From Coemansia sp. RSA 1804 (lineage: Eukaryota > Kickxellomycota > Kickxellomycetes > Kickxellales > Kickxellaceae): DNA of 17,128 nt. The stretch spans positions 1 to 17,128 of the forward strand of contig JANBTH010000451.1 in the NCBI GenBank assembly GCA_027578815.1, read 5' to 3'. Both the position numbers and the translations under genes were made by a program. Below are positions 1 through 7,813 of this stretch, in pieces; the stretch's first letter is position 1; every line of letters starts with the position of its first letter. A model generated the notes under the pieces. That model ran no database searches, was not told the origin of the DNA, and saw nothing but the letters and a program-made list of their open reading frames with translations.

Positions 1-3000
1 CTCCCATGAAGCGACAGGCATGTGTTGTCTATCGTAACTCTCTGCAGGAGACCGAAGAAGAGTAGCCCTATTATCACCCCTATCATCTTTGTTTGTATTC
101 CTCGCACTTTCAGAGTATGAGGAGCTCGCTACATCTCTTCCCGTTGTGTTGTTCTGAATGGAGTCGCTTAACGTATTTTGATAAACAGTGTCAGCAGGAG
201 CTTGTTTTCTGCCTACGGACTGATTCGACGGGGTGACAAATTTACTCTTGTGAAAAGAGCTCTTAATCTTTTTCCACAAGCTATGTCCAAAGGGATCTAC
301 GGCTTTGCTGGGTGTAGTGACGGTTCTTTTATTACCGCTGTCATGCTCTCTGGTTGTGGAAGCATGAATTTCTGTAGATTTGCGCTGAGCATAAGCATGA
401 CGGTCCCTGTTCACAAGGCTTTGCATTCGATATACTCGCTGAGGAGCCATAATCGCCGATTGAGTTTGTATCAGCTTATCGTCTGCGATATGGTTGCCAA
501 GCTGGACGAGATTCTCCAGACTTGATCCTATTATGCTTGTATATGCACCACACAGACTTTGTGCCAAAATCTCTGAAATTTCGCCGCTTGTACGCCGCGT
601 CTTTTTGTTGCTTCCTTCAAAGAGGCTTTCAATTTTTTCAATCGAATTGCACTCCTCTTGGGCTGTGCGGTTAACATCATCATATACAAGCTGCATTGTA
701 TCCCATACCAGGTTGGAAGTCGTGTTAAAGGGAGTTGCGGTGCTAAGGATGTCATGGAGGTCGTGCGTGTTCAGGTGATACATAGGAGTCTTTATGCTAT
801 TTAGATAAGCATCTACCTTGCTTAGACCCTTGCGCTGACGCTGGCCGGAAAACATGCTTTCTTGGATCAATACGCGCTCATCGACATCAAGGATGTATCG
901 CCCGCGAGCAATGGTCAATGCCTGCAATACATTGCACCACACATTCAAATGGTTAATCCACTTTGTCTTTGTGCCATAAAGCTCGCGGAATTTTGTGAAT
1001 ATTTCGTCCATTTGGCCACCAAGCACAAATGTTCCTGAAATGAGGCTCTATATAATATTAAAACAAACACATTATTTTAGTCGTATTTTTCTTTGTTTCC
1101 ATATCCGTTTTCTTGTTTACATTTAAAACTAGTTCATACCTCCACAATAATTGTAAGCGCGCGGTTAGCGAATGATGTTGGCGAGGTCACATCTTCTGGT
1201 GAGTCAGGCTCTGACTTTAGGAATTTGATTGCAATATTTTGCAACTTGTCCATAAACTTCCTTTTGACCCAGAATGGGAGATTGTGGCGATAGAGACGTA
1301 TAACAGCCCGATGAACAAGAAGTCCGTTGTAAAGCAACACAAGCTACATGAGGAAACAAGAGTTAACATGATTTACCATTGGTTGTGGACAATAAAATAA
1401 TCTTTAATTGACTGTGCAAAAACAATTCCACAGAGCTCAGGATTTTGATAAAAATTTTAGCTGGTATTTACCTTCTTGTCATCCCACTTGTTGCCTTGCA
1501 CAAGCCAATCCAATAAGCCGTATACTTGCTCCATGTAGTCAGCAATGACATTAGAAAGCATATGGGCATCGTCTCTGTTTACTTGAAGATGTACTGGCCG
1601 ATACTCCTCCTTGCATGCCAGCCATACACGTACAACAGTCAAAGAGCCGAGACATACGCTATAACGTGTGTTGAGTACAAAATCAACACTCAAGCATTCA
1701 TCAGAAACACCCATAGTGGAATTATCGGAGAACGCTTGCAAGGAAAGGCGCAGGATGTCAATAAAAAACCGTCCAGAATCAATGTGACAGTCAAGCATCA
1801 AATAACGCAGTGTATCATAGGTGCGCGCTTTGACAAGCCGTACGTTTGCTAGTGTTGTGCCATCTATTCCTGGAAACTCCTCAATCTCAGCCCTACTCGC
1901 ATTTCGTGGATTTTTTTCAACAAAGGGGGCAAACAGTTCCTCTTCAGAAAGCATTTGCTCGTATCTTGGGACAAGGTTATTCAACGTAAAGTCAATGAAC
2001 AATTGTAGTCCTAGGATTGGTACCCTGTTGACATGTCTGGTTCTCAGCGGATCTACAATTTGTGCAATTAAAATACAAATGTAATTTCAATATAAAGGAA
2101 ATTCTTTCTGAACATTCGGTCTCAATCCTAGCACCAAAGGCTGAAAGAAAATGTAACATACCTTCTACACTCGGATATATCCACATGAGATAGGCCTTAC
2201 AAAACAGACGATATATGCCTTTTATGCTTGTTTTGAGGTCTTCCAGATCAGAAGCAATCATTGGAGCAAGTGGGGGCAGATCAAAGGGCTTTTTGAAATC
2301 TTGGTCAATAAAGGAGAATGGGTCTGTGTACTGCCTAATATAACCCAACTGAATGTACAGCGAGTAAGACATATGTGGGTCGGGAACAAGGCTGGCGAGG
2401 TACGATATAAATATCAGAACATTTTTCAGCATCCGTAGCGCAAGTATTCCTTGTGGGTTGATTGGGTTTTCAGGGTCCTGAAGCGTGGGGCATATACAAG
2501 CACGTCCAGGACGAAAGCTAACAATTGCTCGTTGGCCACATCCAATATCCACCGCCTCTATCCCGTTTGCTATTGTGCACATTATATTGCTAACAATAAG
2601 TGATGCGGCCGGCATATCAACATATGAGAACGCGCGAAGGCAGATAGCGTTTGTGAAGAGATCTGTAGTGGTTTCTGAGAATTCCCCCTTTCTTGTAGCC
2701 ATATACAGACAAAGAGAGTATAGCCCCAGGACACGCACTTCTTGGTTGTTCCCATGGTCAAGAAGAATAATAAGCATATTCTCTATTTCATTCTGCTTCC
2801 ATCCGCTAGCAAAAAGTTGTGGAAGCAGCTCCATTAATCGATGGATGTAAGGTATAGGCATCCACAGGCTGACGATCGCGCCCTTGCTTGGCGAAAGAAA
2901 TCTTTCCGGAAGTGCTATTAAGAGAACAATAATGTTTCAATATCAAATCTGTTAATAGAATATTTCCAAACTTTTTTTAAAATATAGCCGCCGATTATAG

Positions 3001-3635
3001 TTTTTGGCTTTTACTTTAGCATGCGAAGAGATAGGAAAAAGTCAACAACATCTCGATACTTACAGTTTAAATATTGTATTTCGTTGGCAAACATGCTATA
3101 CAGCATTGTGAATATAATTTCTCTGTAACGAGCATACACCCAGACAGCCTCATTTGGGTTGCAATGATCTATTGGAAAGAAAAGATAATATGGATGTAAA
3201 TGTGTTAATCGGCATATAAAGGTATACAGAGTGTATGGAAATAACATGCTTGAGGCCTATGATCAAGATAGAGAAATAAGCAAAAAACAACGTGACAAAG
3301 GCCATCTTAAAAGACGCGCACCTTCAGTAGCAGTTTGTTCTAGGTATTTTGCACTTACCAGTCACAAAGTCAACAAATTTGGACACACGATAGCTTGGCT
3401 GCTTTTTGGTATTGAACCACTCAAGCTCGCTTTGGTTTTGATTGTAAGCTGCATCGCAGAGATTTTGGATAAAGCTGGCAGTTACCGGTACCTGGTATTT
3501 CGGCGGAAGGGTAGACAGGTTGCCTAGATTGTCAGTTAGCGGAAGCGTGTCTTCGAGCTGTGGTGTTGGATGGTCTGGAGACAATATCCAGCTGTTGCTG
3601 CTACCTCCACTTTTAATATGATGCTTTTTAAACAT
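1..3635 (-). CDS. RalGAP-alpha-like GTPase-activating protein, N-terminal part (continues past left edge)
   Basis: I joined six exons by splice signals and reading phase: 3635-3359, 3168-3064, 2914-2162, 2052-1472, 1343-1140 and 1047-1. Together they give 989 codons, open at the left edge. The start is ATG at 3635 with A at -3. The protein begins MFKKHH, like the MFSKK start of animal RalGAP-alpha. Residues about 70-700 look like an all-helical repeat scaffold. Segments resembling animal RalGAP-alpha by recollection include ELLPQLFASGW (about 155), the exon 5/6 joint (NRALTIIVES, about 632-641), a W-rich helix pair near 670-690, and a basic RQRKG patch (710-714). Residues from about 780 on are Ser/Thr/Asn-rich and probably disordered. 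In animals RalGAP-alpha pairs with RalGAP-beta and inactivates Ral GTPases through a C-terminal Rap/Ran-GAP domain. That domain is not in this window, so the role is inferred from the N-terminus only. A tuberin (TSC2) paralogue is the main alternative, but the N-terminal pattern fits RalGAP-alpha better. Confidence 0.7.
1048..1139 (-). other. Intron 5 of the RalGAP-alpha-like gene
   Basis: 92 nt. The donor is GTATGA and the acceptor is AATATTATATAG. It is phase 0, between Glu640 and Ser641. The choice is supported because exon 6 then stays open for all 349 codons to the window edge. The alternative acceptor ATTTCAG, 13 nt downstream, would shift the frame. Confidence 0.8.
1344..1471 (-). other. 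Intron 4 of the RalGAP-alpha-like gene
   Basis: 128 nt. The donor is GTAAAT after GACAAGAAG, and the acceptor is TTTCCTCATGTAG. It is phase 0, between Lys572 and Leu573. Confidence 0.8.
2053..2161 (-). other. Intron 3 of the RalGAP-alpha-like gene
   Basis: 109 nt. The donor is GTATGT and the acceptor is AAATTGTAG. It is phase 1, so the split codon G|AT gives Asp379. Splicing here removes the in-frame stop that would otherwise end exon 3. A nearer TTTCAG, only about 20 nt from the donor, is too close to be used. Confidence 0.85.
2915..3063 (-). other. Intron 2 of the RalGAP-alpha-like gene
   Basis: 149 nt. The donor is GTAAGT and the acceptor is TTCTCTTAATAG. It is phase 1, so the split codon T|CA gives Ser128 and joins the short 105-nt exon 2 to the large exon 3. 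Confidence 0.85.
3169..3358 (-). other. Intron 1 of the RalGAP-alpha-like gene
   Basis: 190 nt. The donor is GTAAGT after GTGACTG, and the acceptor is a pyrimidine-rich stretch ending CCAATAG. It is phase 1, so the split codon G|AT restores Asp93. An ATTAAC sequence upstream of the acceptor could be the branch point. Confidence 0.85.
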
Positions 3636-4078
3636 GGTCCGATTTTAGTTACAGGCTTCAGGATATAGAAGAAGAAAAATATGGATAACTATTTTTTGTA
3701 GAAGCTTGTTATTTGCAAAAAGCAAGACAGAGCGCGACAGCAAAGAATAATACTGAGGAAAGGGGAGAGCCGCGGGCGCTGGTATCTACAGAGCAGCCGA
3801 TCAGAAAAAGGCGCACATAGGAAAGTACAAATGAAATGGATTAAGCCTAGAATGTTTATGAAACATGCATTCATCAGCGGCTAGACGAGACGGCAGGCGA
3901 CAAACAACCATACAACCAAGAAAGTCTGGGTAGAGGTGACTTTTTTTTAATGCTGTAAATTCACTAGAAAAGACGAACCAAAGAATGAGTAGATGTTATC
4001 AGAAAATGAAAAGAGAAATAAAAAACAAGGCCCAATTCGATACAGCAAAATTAGGGAGCAAGCAGACCCATGGTTGCA
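3636..4078. other. Intergenic spacer: kinase 3' end and RalGAP-like promoter/leader
   Basis: 443 bp between two minus-strand genes. It must carry the 3' UTR of the Ypk1-like gene (stop at 4079) and the promoter and leader of the RalGAP-like gene (ATG at 3635). On the minus strand it is T/C-rich, contains an A8 run near 3948, and shows no canonical AATAAA just after the kinase stop. I see no TATA box. The only ATG-initiated ORF of note is the 61-codon one listed separately. Confidence 0.6.
3689..3874 (-). other. Candidate 61-codon upstream ORF in the RalGAP-like leader
   Basis: This ORF starts with a true ATG and ends 53 nt before the main ATG. The peptide is hydrophobic and Cys/Leu/Phe-rich (MNACFINILGLIHF...), as expected from reading a pyrimidine-rich leader. 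It could repress translation if the transcript starts upstream of 3874. It may equally be chance sequence in the promoter. Confidence 0.25.
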
Positions 4079-6716
4079 CTAGTTGCGGTAGTTGTCGATG
4101 TTGTTCATGGTCATGCTCTGCGCAAGCGACATGGCACCACCGCTTCCGTCGTAAGTAAAGCCAACAAACTGCTCCTGGACAGTCTCAGAGAGATTAGAGT
4201 CGGGGATATACGAGTCCTGGGGTGGCTCGGCAGTAAACTCCTCGTCAAAGTTACTGGTGTCGATTGCCGAGGCAACGCTGGGCTTGAACGGAGGCTCGTA
4301 CTGCTTTCCAATAAGATAGTCCCAGTTTATCTCGGCAAAGAAGGGCTGCTCCTTGATCTCAGCAGCGCCGTTGTTGCCCAGGCGGCGGCGGGGATCGCGC
4401 TGCAACAGGCCGCGTAGAAGCGCCTTTGCCCGGTTCCCCATGTCGTCAGGGAAGACAAGCTCGTCTTCCAGAATACGGCGGTACATCTCGTTGACATTCT
4501 CGTCGTAGAAGGGAGGCAGGCCGGTCATCATTTCGTAGAGCAGCACGCCAAAGGTCCACCAGTCAACGGTCTTGGTATAGCCGCGGCCTTGCAGCAGCTC
4601 GGGTGCCAGATACTCTGGGGTGCCGCAGAATGTGTTTGTGGTTTCGTTATCACCCATATTGAGCTTGCACAGCCCAAAGTCGCACAGCGCAATGTGACCG
4701 CTGTAGTCAAGGAGAATGTTCTCCGGCTTGAGATCGCGGTATATTACGTTGTACGAGTGCAGGCAGTCGAGTGCGCTCAGCAGCTCGGCAGCATAGAAGC
4801 GGCTTCGGTGCTGGTCAAAGCGGCCCTCGCGCTGCAGATGGTGGAAAAGCTCCCCGCCGTTGATGAAGGCAAGCACGAGATACAGCTTCTCCGGAGTCTG
4901 GAACGAAAACTTGAGAGGAACAATGAACGGGTGGTTGATCTTGGCCAGAACGTTGCGCTCTGCAAGCGTGTGAGCAACCTCAGAGCGCATGACAATCTTG
5001 GACTTGCTGAGGATTTTCATCGCATAAATACGGTTCGTGTCGCGCTTACGCACTTGCATGACCTTGCCAAAGCTCCCCTTGCCAATGACCTTGAGCAGAT
5101 CAAACTGCTCGATCGACAGCGGGGTGGAATCTTTCTTATTGAAGCAGTACTGCACACGGATGTGGCCTGATCCACCGGCTCCCCCCAGAAGCGGGATCCA
5201 GTCGTCATACAGGCGGCCGTCGGCAAAGTCCGGGAGAATCTGCACCGCGCCCAGGAAGATCGCGCCAGTGGCAACTCCCTGCTGCCCGCCAAGCGGGTGG
5301 ACCTGTGCTCCGCGGCCCTGCGGGTTTCCAGCGTTAGCGCTGCCATTGCTAGATCCGCCGCCGTTGCCAAATCTCTGGAAGCTCCGTGGCTGGGCTGGGC
5401 GTTGGTACTGCAGCTCTGCCGTTCGCTGGTACAGTGAGACCATCACCGGCCCCGTGCGGGAAACATCGCTACAAAAGCCAATCAGCAAGCAATGGTAGCC
5501 GCTGTGTGTGTGTTTTAGTGTCAAACATCCATTTGGATTTAGGTGGCAGCAACAGCATAACAACAACAACAAAGCGAAAAATGAGCAGGATTTGCGTGCT
5601 GCTCAATAGACAGAGTGCGGCAGCTTGAGAAGTAATAGGGCAGAAAAGCGACAGCTTCTGCACATTATACGGAGAAGTGTTTAAAACTCCGTAAGCTTAC
5701 AGCACATCGCATGTATTTGCTGCACGCATCTAGTCCTCTGCAGATACGACAAGACATGGATTCAGATTCAGATAATGCAGATGGGCAGTTCCACCAGTTT
5801 TGCTGAATTTGCTACTCAAGACAAGCGGTGTATGGCAGTGTTTTTTTCCCTTTATACTTACAAGTTGACTCTGTACTTCCAGATCGGATTCTGCATATCA
5901 CCGCCCAGGCTGGCAACCACAGCTTCGTTCTTGTCAAACTCGACAACCGCATAGGGGCGCTGATGGGCCTCGTTCTTGTACGGAGCATACCTGGCCATCA
6001 GCTGCTGGGATCCAGGCGGATACACGAGATTCCGCGCCTCCATAACACGGATGACAAGGATTCCGGAGCGCTTGACCGACGATCCTTGCGCCTGGTTTGC
6101 ACTAGGCAGGCCATTGGTGATCAATGCGCTCTGAGCAGAAACCGCGCCATGCTCGCCTTGGCCTGCTGCTGCTTGAGACGCACTGCCGTTGATGTGTGCG
6201 TCACTGCCAGATGCATTGTTTCCACGCGCGCCACCGATCTGCTGCTGCTGCTGCTGCTGGTATTGCTGGTGATAGGCCGCGTTCTGTGGAATAGCCGAGC
6301 TTCCAAATGCCATGTTTGATGCCTGCATCGTCTGACTCGCACCGCGGAATGTGCTTGGGTGCTGCTGGTGTGGTTGCTGGTGTGGTTGCTGTTGCTGCTG
6401 TTGCTGCTGTTGCTGCTGTTGCTGCCGACCACCTCCAAAGAAGCCCGAGCCGCTTCCCGGCGGCTGGTTTCCCGACTTACCACCGTCATTTAATGCTACA
6501 TAATACCAGAACGATCGAACAGAAATTTCAAGTGATGTTAGTGTGGTTTGAAAAGAAGTGTTATTCATCGAATGCAGGCATGGAATCCCAGCGCTGGGCA
6601 TAAAAAGGAGCTCTGTGAAGCTGAAATTTACAGATGACTGGTTTCATAGAATAGAACAGCCGTTGCTCGTTTAGCCAGCCGGCTGACTTACAATTACTAG
6701 GACGCAGCCAAGACAT
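4079..6716 (-). CDS. ypk1: Ypk1/Gad8-type AGC protein kinase (SGK family)
   Basis: Three exons, 6716-6692, 6495-5862 and 5468-4079, give 682 aa. The start is MSW at ATG 6716 with A at -3, matching the MSW start of fungal Ypk kinases. Order: a low-complexity N-terminus with Q13 (33-45) and a Q7 run; a C2-like module (about 152-328) with the fungal signature VVEFDKNE and LGGD..NP.WKY, whose FDVSR is completed across intron 2; then the kinase domain. The kinase has the glycine loop GKGSFG (349-354), Lys371, catalytic YRDLKPEN (Asp465), DFG (Asp483) and activation-loop TFCGTPEYLAPE with Thr499 as the PDK1-type site. The AGC tail has a turn-motif candidate near Ser639 and the hydrophobic motif FVGFTY with Thr658. 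All catalytic residues are present, so it should be active. In yeasts this family is activated by Pkh/PDK1 kinases and TORC2, and regulates sphingolipid synthesis, lipid flippases and stress responses. Regulation here by the same route is inferred from the conserved sites. Sch9 is the main alternative, but the C2-like signature favours Ypk1/Gad8. Confidence 0.93.
5469..5861 (-). other. Intron 2 of the Ypk1-like gene (long)
   Basis: 393 nt, the longest well-supported intron in the window. The donor is GTAAGT and the acceptor is GGCTTTTGTAG, with CTGAT just upstream as a possible branch point. The split codon TT|C gives Phe220 and rebuilds the conserved FDVSR motif of the C2-like module, which strongly supports the junction. 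The intron contains two small adjacent inverted repeats, listed separately. Confidence 0.92.
5640..5693. repeat. Two adjacent small hairpins inside kinase intron 2
   Basis: TACGGAG at 5668-5674 pairs with CTCCGTA at 5687-5693 (7 bp, 12-nt loop). GCAGAA at 5640-5645 pairs with TTCTGC at 5656-5661, with an inner GC/GC pair closing a four-base loop. Immediately right, GTAAGCTTAC at 5691-5700 is a perfect 10-bp palindrome. The sizes are too small for a standard H/ACA snoRNA, and no C/D boxes were seen. Confidence 0.4.
6239..6259 (-). repeat. Pure CAG7 tract encoding Q7 in the kinase
   Basis: Seven uninterrupted CAG codons follow YHQQY in the N-terminal low-complexity region of the kinase. A pure CAG tract is more prone to length variation than the interrupted run nearby. 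Confidence 0.95.
6386..6424 (-). repeat. CAG/CAA microsatellite encoding Q13 in the kinase
   Basis: Thirteen consecutive Gln codons in a mixed CAG-CAG-CAA pattern encode residues 33-45 of the Ypk1-like kinase. They are followed by a PHQQPHQQHP stretch. CAA interruptions normally stabilise such tracts. Confidence 0.95.
6496..6691 (-). other. Intron 1 of the Ypk1-like gene
   Basis: 196 nt. The donor is GTAAGT directly after the 25-nt first coding exon, which encodes eight residues starting MSWLRPSN. The acceptor is TTATGTAG. The split codon T|CA gives Ser9. A CTAAC on the minus strand at 6541-6537 is a good branch-point candidate, about 40 nt before the acceptor. Confidence 0.85.
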
Positions 6717-6835
6717 CGTTGTGGCGTTTACGTGGAGCTACAAGTTGGTAATAGAAAATAGAGCACCAGGTATTCGAAAATAAGCGGCGGATAGATTTTC
6801 CACGGCACAGCAGAAACAAGGTGGATAACAAAACA

Positions 6836-6966
6836 ACAAAAATAAGGAGAGAGGGGAAGAAGATAAAGAACACAATAACAGCAGAGTACCAGAGTGGGGG
6901 TTAGAGCAAGGCGAGTGGTGCTGGACAGAGAAGGAAGAAAGACAGGAGCAGTGAGAAAAAAAGGAA
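6836..6966 (-). promoter_or_regulatory. Pyrimidine-rich tract upstream of the kinase start
   Basis: The minus strand here is strongly C/T-rich, with many TCTT, CCTT and CTCC blocks. CT-rich tracts near transcription starts are common in fungal promoters and leaders, so this may mark the kinase transcription start region. The same bias yields a hydrophobic 82-codon ATG-initiated ORF (6976-6728) that ends 11 nt before the kinase ATG. Confidence 0.45.
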
Positions 6967-7053
6967 CTGGCATCATCCAGTACTTTTCTTCCTTTTCTGA
7001 CCTCCACTAGGAGAGATTTGATGAGGAGATTTTAAGCACTTGTGAAAAGATCG

Positions 7054-7084
7054 GCAGCGCTCATTCGTCATGCACGAGCGCTGC
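7054..7084. repeat. Perfect 9-bp inverted repeat in the kinase upstream region
   Basis: GCAGCGCTC at 7054-7062 is matched by its exact reverse complement GAGCGCTGC at 7076-7084, with a 13-nt spacer. Each arm contains the self-complementary hexamer AGCGCT. It lies about 340 bp upstream of the kinase ATG. It could be a site for a dimeric regulator or an RNA hairpin in a long leader. Confidence 0.7.
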
Positions 7085-7208
7085 ACTTTTGTTGGCCCCT
7101 TTGAACACATGTGTGGGCTTTTGCAACAAATGTCGGATCCAGAACCTTAAGACTGCCAGTCGCTTTTGTCCAACACGCTAATACTGCAAAAAAGGACAAA
7201 GGGAGCTC

Positions 7209-7238
7209 CCAAAGACAAGAGGAACTGCCAAAGACAAG
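7209..7238. repeat. Short direct repeat, 19-bp period
   Basis: CCAAAGACAAG occurs at 7209-7219 and again at 7228-7238, and the bases before each copy are partly similar. Two copies only, so it may be a local duplication without function. Confidence 0.5.
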
Positions 7239-7813
7239 GCGGCAGACATTCCGTGTGATCTCTTTTCGCTTTGCTTTGGTTCTGTGCGTGGCTTTCTCAC
7301 TGCAGACACTACCGCCGACGAACACAAACAGTGGCGGCAAAAGGCAGGAAGTGAGAAGCAGAAAGACAATAAGTACAGTCGGCTGGCGAATTGCCACCAG
7401 AATTGAGATCTGCAATAAAGAACCAAGCACGAATTGATGCTGTGGCGCCCGCGGTTCTTCATAGCACGACAGATATGTCTTGCTTGAATCCTCGCATGAC
7501 GTTTCTCTCTGAAAAGAAACACCTTGTATTGAAAAAGACCTGTGGTTTCTTAGAACCCGTGTCAAAGCACAATACCAATTGCTTCAGGCAGGATGCTCTA
7601 GCGGGCGACTACTACTGTAAGGAGGTTTGCAGCAGTGTCAGATTCCACAAGGTCCGTAGCCATCAGTTTGTTCGCCAAAGCTTACTCGTTTAACAATAAT
7701 CAGCGCACGATGAAGAAAAGGAAGAAGAAATAATACGGCAGTCACAATAAAAACAAACAGTAGACGCCCGCCAAATGAGCTGTCCTCAGCATTCATTAGA
7801 CTGAATAGCAGCA

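Larger units (their letters stand above)
6717..7813. other. Intergenic spacer: DIP2 3' end and Ypk1 promoter/leader
   Basis: 1097 bp between the DIP2-like stop and the kinase ATG, both minus strand. It must hold the DIP2 3' UTR and the kinase promoter. ORFs on either strand begin mostly with non-ATG codons, have no recognisable domain and read as low-complexity, so I call no gene. Notable contents are the inverted repeat at 7054-7084, an imperfect 19-bp-period repeat near 7209-7238, and a pyrimidine-rich leader. No tRNA-like T-loop or clear AATAAA was seen. Confidence 0.6.

Noticed and set aside
2140..2161. Alternative acceptor TTTCAG just after the intron 3 donor of the RalGAP-like gene
   Set aside because: An intron of about 20 nt is too short to splice, and the 2053 acceptor restores a long open frame with the right phase.
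7441..7500. Possible tRNA-like segment with GCTTGAATCCTCGC
   Set aside because: It has no proper acceptor stem, D-arm or anticodon arm around it, and the T-loop consensus is incomplete.
7068..7565. 165-codon minus-strand ORF with a hydrophobic stretch in the kinase upstream region
   Set aside because: It begins with TTG, has no recognisable family, and its hydrophobic part comes from T/C-rich DNA.
7111..7693. Plus-strand ORFs in the spacer between kinase and DIP2
   Set aside because: They start at GTG or TTG, overlap each other in different frames and show no domain or splice logic.
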